From positions 1 through 64,000 of the forward strand of contig CAIVJW010000267.1 of the NCBI GenBank assembly GCA_903906315.1: 64,000 bases of DNA, given 5' to 3'. Positions 33,227 through 41,996 of this stretch are shown here, piece after piece. A model generated the notes under the pieces. The model did not search any database, was not told the origin of the DNA, and saw only the letters and a program-made list of their open reading frames with translations. The first letter of the stretch is position 1; every line of letters starts with the position of its first letter. This DNA is from an uncultured delta proteobacterium. GTDB lineage: Bacteria > Myxococcota_A > Polyangia > Polyangiales > Polyangiaceae. The position numbers and the translations under genes were made by a program.

Positions 33227-35896
33227 CTAGTGCACCGCCGAGCGCTTCTTCTTCGTCCCGAGGCCGGCCACCGAGTCGACGAGGATCTCCCCCTTCTCGA
33301 CTCCCACCATCGCCGTCGCGCCCGACTCCAGCTCTCCGCGCAGGATCATCTCCGCGAGCGGCGCCTCGATCAGCCTCCCGATGGCGCGCTTCATCGGGCG
33401 CGCGCCGAGCTCCGCGTCGTAGCCGCCCGCGTCGAGCAGCACCTCGATGGCGCCCTCCTCGACCTCGAGGCGCACGCCGCGGTCCTCGAGCGACTCCCCG
33501 AGCGCGTCGAGCAGCTTGCGGGCGATCGACGCCACGTCCACGCGCGAGAGCGCGCCGAAACACAGCACCTCGTCGAGCCGGTTGTAGAGCTCGGGCGGTA
33601 GCGCCGCGCGGGCCGCCGCGAGCGTCGCGTCGGCCGCCTTCTGGTCGGTCGATCCCGTCGAGACCGCACGCGCAGCGAAGCCCACCGGCCGCTCACCGCG
33701 CGACGCCGTCCCCTCGGCCGATCCGAGGTTCGAGGTGAGCACGAGGACGGTGTTCGTGAAGTCGACGAGCCGCCCCCGCCCATCGGTCAACCGCCCCTCG
33801 TCGAACACCTGGAGGAACGCCTCGAGCACGTCGCGGTGAGCCTTCTCGATCTCGTCGAGGAGCACGACCTGGTAGGGCCTCCGCCGCACGGACTCGGTGA
33901 GCTGTCCGCCCGCCTCGAAGCCGACGTAGCCGGGCGGCGCGCCGACCAGCCGCGCGACCGCGTGAGCCTCCGCGTACTCGGAGAGGTCGAGCCTCGTCAT
34001 CGCGTCCGGCGAGTGGAACAGCGCCTCCGCGATCGCCTTGGCCGTCTCGGTCTTGCCGACGCCCGTCGGGCCGAGCAGGAGAAACGACCCGATCGGCCGC
34101 CGCCCGCGCAGCCCCGCGGCGTTGCGCCGGAGCACCCTCGCGATGCGCCCGAGCGAGGCCGTGTGCCCGATCACGCGCTCGGCCAGCAGCGCCTCGAGCG
34201 CCAGCATGCGCTCGCGGTCCGTCTCGAGCAGCCGCTCCACGGGCAGATCCGCGAGCTCGGCCACGACGGCCGCCACCTCGGCGAGGCCGACCGACGCCGC
34301 CGCGCTCGCCGTCGCGCCCGCGAGTCCGGTCGCGCGCCGCCGCGTGCGAGCGCCCGCCATGTCGAGCACGCTGATCGCCTTGTCCGGCAGCGCGCGCCCA
34401 GGCAGGTAGCGCACCGACCACGACACCGCGGACGCGACGGCCTCGTCGGCGTACGAGAGGCCGTGGTGCCGCCCGAGGTCCTCGGCGACCCCGCGGACGA
34501 GCAGAAACGCGTCGCTCTCGTCCGGCTCGGCGATCTCGACGACCGTGAAGCGCCGCGCGAGGGCCGGGTCGCTCTCGACGCTGCGGCGGTACTCCTCGGG
34601 CGAGGTCGCGCCCACGAGCCGCAGCTCCCCGCGCGCGAGCGCGAGCTTCACCTCGGCCGTCGCCTCGTCGAGCGCGCCGCCGCCGAACAGCTCGTGCAGC
34701 TCGTCGACGAACAGCACGATCTCGCCCGCGGACTCGCGGACCTCCTTCACGACGGCGGCCATGCGCTCGGCGAGCGCGCCGCGCGCCGCCGTCCCCGCGA
34801 CGAGCTCCGACACGTTGAGCTCGATGAGCCACCGCGGCCCCTCCGCACCGGGCGCCTCCGCGAGCCGCTGGGCGATCCCGCGCGCGACCGCAGTCTTGCC
34901 GACGCCGGCCGGCCCGACGAGACACGGGCTGTTCGCGCGGCGTTTGGCCAGCACGTCGAGCGCCTCGTCGACCTCCGCGTCGCGGCCGATCACGCGCTCG
35001 AGGCGCCCCTCGGCGGCGGCGAGCGTGAGGTTCTTGCCGAGCGTCGCGAGCGTCGGGAACCGCTCCCGGTCCAGCGCGAGGTCGGATCCGACGGGCGCCG
35101 CGACGCGCGCCTCCGCGGGTTCGGCGACCGACTGCGTGCGGAAGCCGGCGGGCGCGCGCCGGGGATCGACCCTCCCGCGCAGCGCGGGCTCGATCGCGGT
35201 CACGGCGGGCGGAAGCTGCGGCGGGGTGCGCGCGCGATCGACCCGCACCGACGACGGTGCGGTCGACACCAAGCTCGCGGTCATGGCCGGGGCGTGGGGC
35301 GTGGGCACGAGCGAGACCGTGACGCCGGGTCCTTCAGCGCCGTGGCGCGCGCGCGAGCTCGGCGACGGCGCGAGCAGCGCCGATCGCACGGCCTTGGCCG
35401 GCGCGGGCTCGCCCTCGGCGCTCCGCGCGGCCGGCTGACGGCGCGCGGCCACCATCCCGAGCGAGAGCTGCATCGCCGCACCGCGCAGCCGTCCGAGGTC
35501 GACCCCGAGGTGCACGAGCGCTCGGTGCGCCGCGCAGCGACTGTCGCCGAGCAGCGCGAGCAGGAGGTGCAGCGCGGTCGGCTCGTTCGCCGCGCCATTG
35601 CCGGGCGTGGGCGGCCCGATCCGCAGCGTCGCGGGGGCCCGCTTCGAGAGCTCGCGCGCGGCGTCCAGCACGCGCCCGAGCGAGGCCGGCCCGTCGTCGT
35701 CGAACGACCGCGTCGCCTTGAGCAGCGCGTCCCGATCGAGGCGCCGCTCGCGCAGGAGCTCCGCCGCCTGGCTGTCGCGCGCCGCGACGGCCGCGATCAG
35801 GTGCACCGTGCTCGTGCGCTCCTTGCGACCCTGGGCGAGCTCTTGCGCGAGCTTCCGCAGTGTGACGAGCTCGGCGTGAGAACGTGCCCCGGTCAT
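33227..35896 (-). CDS. ClpA/ClpC-like AAA+ ATPase
   Basis: An 889-aa unfoldase. A double Clp-N repeat (1-145) is followed by an unusually long Pro/Ala/Ser-rich linker (about 150-290). The first ATPase domain has Walker A GPAGVGKT (about 327-334), Walker B FVDELHELF and arginine finger region DPALARRFT. There is no coiled M-domain, so it is not a ClpB disaggregase. The second ATPase domain has GPTGVGKT (about 607-614) and VVLLDEIEKAH, with the C-terminal small domain GARPMKRAI. The segment RPVGFAARA lies where ClpA/ClpC carry their ClpP-docking loop (VGF), so it may feed a protease. ATG at 35894-35896; minus strand, convergent with the J-like gene. Ordinary ClpA genes have clpS beside them; none is seen here. 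Confidence 0.87.
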   Translation of the reverse strand: MTGARSHAELVTLRKLAQELAQGRKERTSTVHLIAAVAARDSQAAELLRERRLDRDALLKATRSFDDDGPASLGRVLDAARELSKRAPATLRIGPPTPGNGAANEPTALHLLLALLGDSRCAAHRALVHLGVDLGRLRGAAMQLSLGMVAARRQPAARSAEGEPAPAKAVRSALLAPSPSSRARHGAEGPGVTVSLVPTPHAPAMTASLVSTAPSSVRVDRARTPPQLPPAVTAIEPALRGRVDPRRAPAGFRTQSVAEPAEARVAAPVGSDLALDRERFPTLATLGKNLTLAAAEGRLERVIGRDAEVDEALDVLAKRRANSPCLVGPAGVGKTAVARGIAQRLAEAPGAEGPRWLIELNVSELVAGTAARGALAERMAAVVKEVRESAGEIVLFVDELHELFGGGALDEATAEVKLALARGELRLVGATSPEEYRRSVESDPALARRFTVVEIAEPDESDAFLLVRGVAEDLGRHHGLSYADEAVASAVSWSVRYLPGRALPDKAISVLDMAGARTRRRATGLAGATASAAASVGLAEVAAVVAELADLPVERLLETDRERMLALEALLAERVIGHTASLGRIARVLRRNAAGLRGRRPIGSFLLLGPTGVGKTETAKAIAEALFHSPDAMTRLDLSEYAEAHAVARLVGAPPGYVGFEAGGQLTESVRRRPYQVVLLDEIEKAHRDVLEAFLQVFDEGRLTDGRGRLVDFTNTVLVLTSNLGSAEGTASRGERPVGFAARAVSTGSTDQKAADATLAAARAALPPELYNRLDEVLCFGALSRVDVASIARKLLDALGESLEDRGVRLEVEEGAIEVLLDAGGYDAELGARPMKRAIGRLIEAPLAEMILRGELESGATAMVGVEKGEILVDSVAGLGTKKKRSAVH

Positions 35897-35982
35897 CCGC
35901 GTTCGGTTCGCACGCCGCGAACGACATGGCCAAGTTCGCGAGGTGCTGCGGGCGCTGCGGCGCTACCGTACGCTGGCCGCAC

Positions 35983-36168
35983 ATGAAGCCAAGTGGACGA
36001 GAGCCGCCGGAGCGCGGCGACGGCGAGCCGCTGCCGGCCCCCCCCGCGGAAGGCGACGCCGCACCCGAGCGCGCCTCGCTGCTGGTGCTGTTCGGCGCCG
36101 CCGCGATCGCCCTCGCGCTGGTCCTCGGCGCGGTCGCGCTCCTCGCGGTGATCGCCCTGCGACCGTAG
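35983..36168 (+). CDS. Small single-pass membrane protein
   Basis: A 61-aa frame from ATG 35983 (MKPSGREPPERG...) with a hydrophilic Pro/Glu N-terminus and one long hydrophobic helix (LLVLFGAAAIALALVLGAVALLAVIAL) ending only two residues before the stop. The orientation should be N-in with no external domain. It is divergent from the Clp gene and convergent with an alpha/beta hydrolase. The function is unknown. Confidence 0.55.
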   Translation: MKPSGREPPERGDGEPLPAPPAEGDAAPERASLLVLFGAAAIALALVLGAVALLAVIALRP

Positions 36169-36189
36169 CGCGAACGGTTCCTGGGGTTC

Positions 36190-36207
36190 GGGGCCGATCG
36201 CGGCCCC
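36190..36207. terminator. Bidirectional hairpin between convergent genes
   Basis: GGGGCCG-ATCG-CGGCCCC is a perfect 7-bp stem with a 4-nt loop, 21 bp past the small membrane-protein stop and 7 bp before the end of the convergent hydrolase gene. Confidence 0.5.
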
Positions 36208-36214
36208 ATCGCGA

Positions 36215-36901
36215 CTACGCCGCGGCCCCCGAGGCGTGGCCGAGCCAGTCATCGATGGAGTCGACGAGCTCCGCCCACACGTCCTCGCGATCGCGCTTGT
36301 AGCTCTTCGGCAGATCGAGCGAGTGGTCGCCGCCGTCGACCACGTGCAGCGTCGCGCGCCGGCTGAGGTGCGCCACCACCGGGCGCAGCAGGCCGAGGTC
36401 GCACAGCGGATCGCGCGTGCCCTGCAGAAAGAGCATCGGCACCTTCACCGCCGAGAGGTGCGTATCGCGCAGCGCCTTCTTGTTGCCCGGCGGGTGCAGC
36501 GGGTAGCCGAGGAACACGAGCCCGTCGCAGGCGAGCCCCTTCGAGGCCACGATCGACGCGACGCGCCCGCCGAGCGACTTGCCCCCGAGCACCACGCGCC
36601 GGAGCTCGAGCCCCGGCGCCGCGCGGAGCGCCGCGACGGCCGCCGCATACCCCTGCTCGAGCCGCTCCGGCCGGTCCGGCGCGCGCCGCCCGGCCTCCTT
36701 GTACGGGAAGTTGAAGCGCAGCACCGTGTGCCCGCGCGCCGCGAGCCCCGCCGCGATCGCCACCAGGAGCGGCGCGTGCATGTCGCCCCCCGCGCCGTGC
36801 CCGAGCACGAGCCCGATGCCGGAGCGCTCGCCGACGGGCAGGGACAGCTCGCCCGTCACCTTCGTCTCGGCGTCGACCTCGATCTCGAGCTGCGTGGCCA
36901 T
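36215..36901 (-). CDS. Alpha/beta hydrolase (dienelactone hydrolase/KANL3-Tex30-like)
   Basis: A 228-aa single-domain hydrolase. The oxyanion-side motif LGHGAGGDM is followed by the nucleophile elbow GGKSLGG (GxSxG), Asp in LQGTRDPLCD and catalytic His in DGGDHSLDL. All three triad residues are present at the expected spacing. Lack of a cap domain and the small size match the Tex30/KANL3-like group of unknown substrate. ATG at 36899-36901 follows GAGGAG with 9-nt spacing. It may hydrolyse a small ester or peptide; the true substrate cannot be read from the sequence. Confidence 0.83.
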   Translation of the reverse strand: MATQLEIEVDAETKVTGELSLPVGERSGIGLVLGHGAGGDMHAPLLVAIAAGLAARGHTVLRFNFPYKEAGRRAPDRPERLEQGYAAAVAALRAAPGLELRRVVLGGKSLGGRVASIVASKGLACDGLVFLGYPLHPPGNKKALRDTHLSAVKVPMLFLQGTRDPLCDLGLLRPVVAHLSRRATLHVVDGGDHSLDLPKSYKRDREDVWAELVDSIDDWLGHASGAAA

Positions 36902-37001
36902 GCCCAGGGTCTCCTCGCGCGAGGCGCGGCCTGGATACAACCACGGAACCGCGCGCGGGCGGCGCCCTTTCAGTCCGCTCCGCGCGCGGCTCGCGCGGCA
37001 A

Positions 37002-38609
37002 TCAGAGCGCCGTCGACACGATCGGCGTCCCGGGCCCGTTCCCGTCGCCGGGGCGCATTCCGCCCCAGCCATCCGGCAGCGCGGGCAGGGTCCAGTCGAA
37101 GAGCCACTTCGCGTCCTCGGGCGCGACGTTCACGCACTCGGCGCTCTTCGGGTTGCCGAAGTCCTCGTGCCAGTACGAGGCGTGCATCGCGAGCGGCGCG
37201 CGCAGGTACTGAATGTTCGGCACGTCCGTGAACCAAAGCACGGTCGGAGGCCCCTTGTCGGGCGACATGATCGCGACGCGGTCCTTCCACTCGACCGGAA
37301 ACTGCCCCGTCTTCGTCATCGAGTAGATGTACGGATCATAGCCCGGCACCGGCGCGCCTCCCTTGCCGGGCGAGAAGAGCGTCGCCCGCACCGGCGTCGA
37401 CCCGACATACGCGGTGAGCGTGCCGGGCACGATCTTCACCTCGAGCCACTTCTGGTCCTCCTTGATGCCGCGAGGCAGCTTGTCGCGGACCTTCGTCACG
37501 GTGACGTCGCTCTCCGCGACGAACAGGCCCTCTCCGCCGCGCAGCGCGAGGTAGGGCTTCTTGCCGTCATTGACGCGCTCGCCGGTGATCTGCACGAATG
37601 ACTTCGCCGGGAAGGCCTGATCGACCTCGACCATCCCGCCTGCGGAGTCCCGCTTGTAGCGAGGCCGGAGGCCCTTCGTGCGGTTCCACGCGAGCGGCAG
37701 CCTCACGTCGCCGCCAAGGTCGACCCCGTGGAACGTCGAGCGCCGAAACGGCCTCACGCGATCCGCGGGCACGATCGTGAGGTCCGGCGTCACCAGCCAC
37801 ACGCGCCCGTTCAGCTCGAACGCCTTGGCGTACGCGAGCATCGAGCCATTCGGGATGACCTTGAAGACGAGCTTCTGCGCGTTGCGCACCGGCCCGGCTC
37901 CGACGAGCCGCTTGCCGCCCGCGAAGTAGTCGGGCACCGGATCGGTCGCGTCGATCGTCACGCCGTTCCGGATGAGCTCCTCGTGCCCAGCGGACCACTC
38001 CGCCAGCTGCACGAACGAGCCCGCCGGCCCGAAGGACCTCTCGGCCTTCGCGGCCTCCTCGGCGGTCGGGACGCGCGAGTACATCGGCGCCCCGTTCGAG
38101 AATGCGTAGCTGTAGGGCCACACCTCGGTATTCTTGGGCGCGACCGTCTGCAGCGCCTTGAAGTACGGGTCCTCGAGATCGAGCGTCATCGACGGGTCGA
38201 GGCACACGTAGCCCCGCGGCTCCACCGCGTACCACCCTCGGCCGCAGCCCTTGCCGTCCGCCGCGGGCTTGTCCGATCGCAGCGCGACCGACGTGCCCAT
38301 TCGCACGTAGCCGAGCGCCAGGCCTTTGTGCTCCGGGTGCTTGTAGATGTAGCTGAAGTCCCCGATGCTCCCGATCCGCTTCTTCCCCGGCGTGGGCGTG
38401 CTCTCCACGGCAGGGACCGCGGGCGCATCGGGGGCCGCGGCCACCTCGGCCGTCGTCGTCGCCTCGACGGGAGCCGCCGCGACGGCGTCCGGGGCCGGCG
38501 AGGTGGCGTGCAGCTCGGCGCGCGCGCCGGCGACCCGAGGAGAGGCGCCCGAGCAGCCGAGAGGGATCGCCGCGAGGATCAGAGGGAGGATGCGCTCGAG
38601 GGACTTCAT
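37002..38609 (-). CDS. L,D-transpeptidase (YkuD)-like lipoprotein
   Basis: A 535-aa lipoprotein. ATG at 38607-38609 begins MKSLERILPLILAAIPLGC, lipobox PLGC. A Thr/Pro/Ala tether (about 20-75) leads to a central SH3-like region and a C-terminal YkuD catalytic domain with MHASYWHEDFG and SAECVNVAPEDAKWLF. The Cys (about residue 492) would form the acyl-enzyme that cross-links 3-3 peptides or anchors lipoproteins to peptidoglycan. The usual [S/T]HGC or AGC is SAEC here; Glu replaces Gly before the Cys, so activity should be tested. A terminator hairpin lies upstream, so this gene has its own promoter. Confidence 0.8.
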   Translation of the reverse strand: MKSLERILPLILAAIPLGCSGASPRVAGARAELHATSPAPDAVAAAPVEATTTAEVAAAPDAPAVPAVESTPTPGKKRIGSIGDFSYIYKHPEHKGLALGYVRMGTSVALRSDKPAADGKGCGRGWYAVEPRGYVCLDPSMTLDLEDPYFKALQTVAPKNTEVWPYSYAFSNGAPMYSRVPTAEEAAKAERSFGPAGSFVQLAEWSAGHEELIRNGVTIDATDPVPDYFAGGKRLVGAGPVRNAQKLVFKVIPNGSMLAYAKAFELNGRVWLVTPDLTIVPADRVRPFRRSTFHGVDLGGDVRLPLAWNRTKGLRPRYKRDSAGGMVEVDQAFPAKSFVQITGERVNDGKKPYLALRGGEGLFVAESDVTVTKVRDKLPRGIKEDQKWLEVKIVPGTLTAYVGSTPVRATLFSPGKGGAPVPGYDPYIYSMTKTGQFPVEWKDRVAIMSPDKGPPTVLWFTDVPNIQYLRAPLAMHASYWHEDFGNPKSAECVNVAPEDAKWLFDWTLPALPDGWGGMRPGDGNGPGTPIVSTAL

Positions 38610-38686
38610 CGCGCCGATGGGTATCGCACCTCCACCCACCGGGCCCAATAACTCGCGCGACGGGGGAGCTGCGCCGAAATGCACGA

Positions 38687-38717
38687 AGGCCCCGGCTCGA
38701 TGAGGGAGCCGGGGCCT
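38687..38717 (-). terminator. Strong hairpin downstream of the lipoprotein gene
   Basis: A 12-bp perfect stem (AGGCCCCGGCTC/GAGCCGGGGCCT) with a 7-nt loop lies 60 bp past the stop of the lipoprotein ending at 38778 and before the L,D-transpeptidase start. Few T residues follow on the minus strand. Confidence 0.6.
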
Positions 38718-38777
38718 GCGAAGCTGGGAATCAATCGGCTGCGCCCCCCCGCGGCGGCGAGCGCGCGGACCCGACGA

Positions 38778-39347
38778 CTACAGGTCGTGCTTGAGCACCA
38801 CGTCGTCGACCTCCGTACCCGTGTACTCGGCCGTCTCGCTGCAGGTCTCCGGCACCTTCGGGCACTTTTCGCCCGAGCACTTCTCCGAGTGCGTCGAGGT
38901 GACCGTGCCGCTGATGGTCTTGCCGTCGACGGTGACCTCGACCGTGACGCGGTCGGTCTTCGTGTACTTGAACCCGGTGCCGTCGGCGTTCGCGTACGCG
39001 ACGTCGACCTTCGTCGTCTCGAACGTGTAGGTCTTGTCGGTGAACGACCCCTCGAGCGTCGACTTGCCGCCCTGGATCTCGAGGAAGTACTGCTCGGCGT
39101 CCTTGCTGCCGGCGTAGATCTCCCACGTCTCGCTCGATCGCAGGTCGTCGCTGCTCGCCTTCACGGCCGCGGGGATCTTTCCGTCGGCGTAGCAGCCGGC
39201 GCTCTTCGCGCCCGTCGTGTCGATCGCGACACGGTAGATCTTGTACTCGCCCGGCGAGACCGAGGCGCTGCAACCAAACGCCACCCCACCGATCGCGGCG
39301 AGAAAGGCGCTGCACGAGAGCACGCGAAGCCAGCGAGAAGCCGCCAT
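38778..39347 (-). CDS. Small lipoprotein, unknown
   Basis: A 189-aa lipoprotein. ATG at 39345-39347 follows GGAGG with good spacing and opens MAASRWLRVLSCSAFLAAIGGVAFGC (lipobox FGC). The mature domain is Thr/Asp/Lys-rich, probably all-beta, with a Cys pair near the end (CSGEKCPKVPETC). Codon use is less GC-saturated than its neighbours (many AAG, ACG, GTC codons), but it is coding. The family is not recognised. A strong hairpin ends the transcription unit. Confidence 0.75.
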   Translation of the reverse strand: MAASRWLRVLSCSAFLAAIGGVAFGCSASVSPGEYKIYRVAIDTTGAKSAGCYADGKIPAAVKASSDDLRSSETWEIYAGSKDAEQYFLEIQGGKSTLEGSFTDKTYTFETTKVDVAYANADGTGFKYTKTDRVTVEVTVDGKTISGTVTSTHSEKCSGEKCPKVPETCSETAEYTGTEVDDVVLKHDL

Positions 39348-39412
39348 GGTAATCCTCCGAGGTGAGCCTCCGGCCTTGGCTCGGCCGGGTGAGAGTCCGA
39401 CGTGAATCAGGC

Positions 39413-39441
39413 GGTCGCGCGACGACAGGCGGCGCGCGACC
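39413..39441 (-). terminator. Hairpin downstream of the Cys-repeat lipoprotein gene
   Basis: GGTCGCGCG and CGCGCGACC form a 9-bp stem with an 11-nt loop, ending 9 bp from the stop codon at 39450 on the minus strand. Confidence 0.5.
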
Positions 39442-39449
39442 CCGTCAAG

Positions 39450-40583
39450 TCACTTGCAGGTCGCACCCAGGCACGCGGCGAGCTCCGAGCCGCACTGCTG
39501 CTGGATGCACTGGAGCGTGTCGCCACCGCCGCCCGAGCACTGAGGCAGGTTGGCGACGGCGCAGCTCAGCACCTGGTCGACGAAGAACTGCACGTTGGGG
39601 CAGCCCTCTGCGACGCAGTTCGACACGCAGGTCACGCTGAATTTGGGCGGGTTCACCCCGAGATCGATGCAGCCGAAGGCGCAGGTGACGACCTCGATGC
39701 AGCCCTTGGAGTCGCACGTCCCGCAGTCCTCCGAGCAGTTCGTGCACGTCTCGTACGGCGCCTCGCACTTCTGGTTGCCGCAGACCGAGCAGACGCCGCA
39801 GTCGTGATCGCAGGAGGCGCAGGTCTCGTTGTTGTTGCAGATGCCGTCGCCGCAGCCCTCGCACTTGCCGCAGTCGTCCGGGCACGTGAAGCAGTTCTCC
39901 GAGCCCGCATTGCAGATGCCATTTCCGCACGTCTCGCACTTGCCGCAATCGGGCGCGCAGGAGAGGCAGTCCTCGGGCGCCTTGCAGTAGCCGTCGCCGC
40001 ACGTCAGGCAGCCACCGCAGTCGCCCGGGCAGCTCGAGCACGTCTCCGTCGGGTCGCACACGCCATTGCCGCACGTCTTGCAGAGCCCGCAATCGGTCGG
40101 GCAGCTCGCGCAGCTCTCGCTGTTCAGGGCGCACTTGCCGTCGCCGCACGTCTGACAAGCACCACAGTCGACGATGCAGTTGCCGCAGGTCTCGCCCGCG
40201 CCGCAGACGCCGTCGCCGCAGGTCTTGCAAGCCCCGCAGTCGCCGGGGCAGCTCGCGCAGGTCTCCGTCGCGTCGCAGGTGCCATCGCCGCAGCCCGCGC
40301 AGAAGCCGCAGTCCGGCGAGCACGTCGCGCACGTCTCGTCGGCGGCGCAGGTGCCATCGCCGCAGGTCTGGTTCGTCGGGATGCCGCCCCCGCCGCCGGT
40401 GCCCCCGCCCGCGCCGCCGCTGCCGCCAGCGTGGCTCGCCGTGGTCGTCGTCGTGCCTGCCGCGAGGTCGTCGAACGGACCCGTGCGGCCGCAGCCCGCG
40501 ACCGCCACGACCCAGAGCGCCGCGAGCGCGAGGATCGCCCGGACAGCGAGGGCGGTTCTGGACGTCGAGGAGACGAACGGCAT
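39450..40583 (-). CDS. Lipoprotein with nine CGDGxC-type cysteine repeats
   Basis: A 377-aa lipoprotein. ATG at 40581-40583 starts MPFVSSTSRTALAVRAILAL...VAGC. Immediately after the lipid Cys is a Thr/Gly-rich spacer, then nine tandem repeats of about 23 residues with the pattern CGDGxCxxxETCxxCPxDCGxC. The repeats would be heavily disulfide-bonded. A tenth region with CIEVVTCAFGC and CVSNCVAEGC closes the protein. Such repeats occur in many exported myxobacterial proteins of unknown role. In the fourth and seventh repeats the spacing differs by one residue (NSESC, GSENC). A terminator hairpin follows. Confidence 0.85.
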   Translation of the reverse strand: MPFVSSTSRTALAVRAILALAALWVVAVAGCGRTGPFDDLAAGTTTTTASHAGGSGGAGGGTGGGGGIPTNQTCGDGTCAADETCATCSPDCGFCAGCGDGTCDATETCASCPGDCGACKTCGDGVCGAGETCGNCIVDCGACQTCGDGKCALNSESCASCPTDCGLCKTCGNGVCDPTETCSSCPGDCGGCLTCGDGYCKAPEDCLSCAPDCGKCETCGNGICNAGSENCFTCPDDCGKCEGCGDGICNNNETCASCDHDCGVCSVCGNQKCEAPYETCTNCSEDCGTCDSKGCIEVVTCAFGCIDLGVNPPKFSVTCVSNCVAEGCPNVQFFVDQVLSCAVANLPQCSGGGGDTLQCIQQQCGSELAACLGATCK

Positions 40584-40768
40584 GACGGGGCCTCGATGGA
40601 GCTCGGGTGAAGGGAAGCCGCCGGCGCGGGGCGCCAAGGCGAGCGGAGCATATCGCACCCCGCGCCCGAGGGTTCAAGGAACGACGCCTCCGGGGCGCCG
40701 TGTGCGCGCGGGAAAGACCACAAAAAGGAGGAGCCGCGCGGCGTCGGCCCCCCGAGCTGGCGGGGCAC

Positions 40769-40788
40769 GACGAGCCGCACGGCTCGTC
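40769..40788 (-). terminator. Hairpin downstream of the small lipoprotein gene
   Basis: GACGAGCC-GCAC-GGCTCGTC is an 8-bp stem with a 4-nt loop, 87 bp past the stop of the 63-aa lipoprotein gene. The rest of the 291-bp spacer 40584-40874 shows nothing clear. Confidence 0.4.
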
Positions 40789-40874
40789 CCTCGTGAAGCG
40801 GCCGGCGGTCGGGATCCCCCGACGACGCCGGACGTCGCGCTACGCGGCCCGCGCGTGCGGGTCGCGCGCGATCC

Positions 40875-41066
40875 TCACTTCGCGGCCGGGAGACCGCTCG
40901 GCACGGCGGGAACCGCCGGGACGGCCGAGGGCACGCCGCTCACCGCGGGGGCCTCGGGCATGCCGCTCGCGACGCCGGGGACGCCGGGCGCCGTGGGGGC
41001 ACCGCCGCAGGCGATCGCGAGGACGGAGAGGGAAATCGCGAGAAGCGCAACGAACACCTTGGTCAT
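40875..41066 (-). CDS. Very small Pro/Val-rich lipoprotein
   Basis: A 63-aa protein. ATG at 41064-41066 after GGAGG opens MTKVFVALLAISLSVLAIAC, a textbook lipoprotein signal. The mature 43 residues are AVP/SGVP units ending VPSGLPAAK, with no charge until the final Lys. It could be a short peptide tail on the outer membrane. It is divergent from the ECF sigma gene and may share its regulatory region. Confidence 0.7.
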   Translation of the reverse strand: MTKVFVALLAISLSVLAIACGGAPTAPGVPGVASGMPEAPAVSGVPSAVPAVPAVPSGLPAAK

Positions 41067-41249
41067 GGAAGCCTCCGAAACGATACTGAGATTAGGACCG
41101 CGCCACACGAGCGGCTCGCATCTTGACGCGCGGCTCACCCGAAACGGCTCAGGGGCGTGCACATCACCCGAGGTCGGTCCCCAATTCAAGTATTTGGTGA
41201 GCCAAAGGCGGGCCACGGGGCGTCCATCGTGCGAGGATCCACGGCGGAC

Positions 41250-41996
41250 ATGGGCATCAGGGCACAGCGCGGGCAGCTTCGCCTCGTCGATCGCGACGGG
41301 CAGGACGGCGCCCACCCCACCGAGGCGACGACGACGCCCGTGGTCGCCACGCCTGCGCCGCGACCGCCGACCTCGCCTCCCGCGTCCGCGGTGCGTCCCT
41401 CGGCGGGCGCCCTCGCCACCCTCGCGGACGGCCCGCTCGTGGCCCTCGGCCGCCAGGGCGAGACGCGCGCGCTCGAGGTGCTCTACCGCCGCCACGCGAC
41501 CTTCGCGATCCACCTCGCCACCCGCATCGAGGGCTCGTCGCGCGACGTCGAGGACATCGTCCACGATGCGTTTCTCCGCGCGTTCGAGCGCCTCGGCGAC
41601 CTCGCCGACCCGGCGCTCTTCAAGTCCTGGCTCGGGTCGATCGTCGTGCACGCCGTGCGGTCGCGGCTTCGGCGAGGCCGCCTGCTCACGCTGCTCGGCC
41701 TCGGCAAGTCCAGCGAGCCAGTCGACCTCGACGCGCTGGCGAGCCCCGACGCGTCCCCGGACGTGCGGGCGCAGATCGCGCAGATCTACGCCCTGCTCCG
41801 CACGCTGCCGACCGACGACCGCATCGCGTGGACGCTCCGCGCCATCGAGGGGCACGACCTCGAGGCCGCGGCGCAGCTCTGCGGCTGCTCGCTCGCGACG
41901 GTGAAGCGCAGGATCGGGCGCACCCAGCGCTTCCTCGACGACCACTTCATCGACGCGACGGCGCGCCCCCACGAGGACGCGGAGGTGGGATCGTGA
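41250..41996 (+). CDS. ECF-type RNA polymerase sigma factor
   Basis: A 248-aa sigma factor. ATG at 41250 follows GGCGG; an earlier in-frame start would add residues with no sigma-like features. An N-terminal Pro/Thr-rich extension of about 70 residues precedes region 2 (LEVLYRRHATFAIHLATRIEGSSRDVEDIVHDAFLRAFERL), which binds the -10 and core polymerase. Region 4 (LRTLPTDDRIAWTLRAIEGHDLEAAAQLCGCSLATVKRRIGRTQRFL) holds the helix-turn-helix for the -35. Its stop overlaps the next gene by 4 bp (GTGA), and that gene encodes a FecR-like membrane protein, so this is a sigma/anti-sigma pair. Autoregulation is usual for the family; no clear ECF promoter is visible upstream. Confidence 0.88.
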   Translation: MGIRAQRGQLRLVDRDGQDGAHPTEATTTPVVATPAPRPPTSPPASAVRPSAGALATLADGPLVALGRQGETRALEVLYRRHATFAIHLATRIEGSSRDVEDIVHDAFLRAFERLGDLADPALFKSWLGSIVVHAVRSRLRRGRLLTLLGLGKSSEPVDLDALASPDASPDVRAQIAQIYALLRTLPTDDRIAWTLRAIEGHDLEAAAQLCGCSLATVKRRIGRTQRFLDDHFIDATARPHEDAEVGS

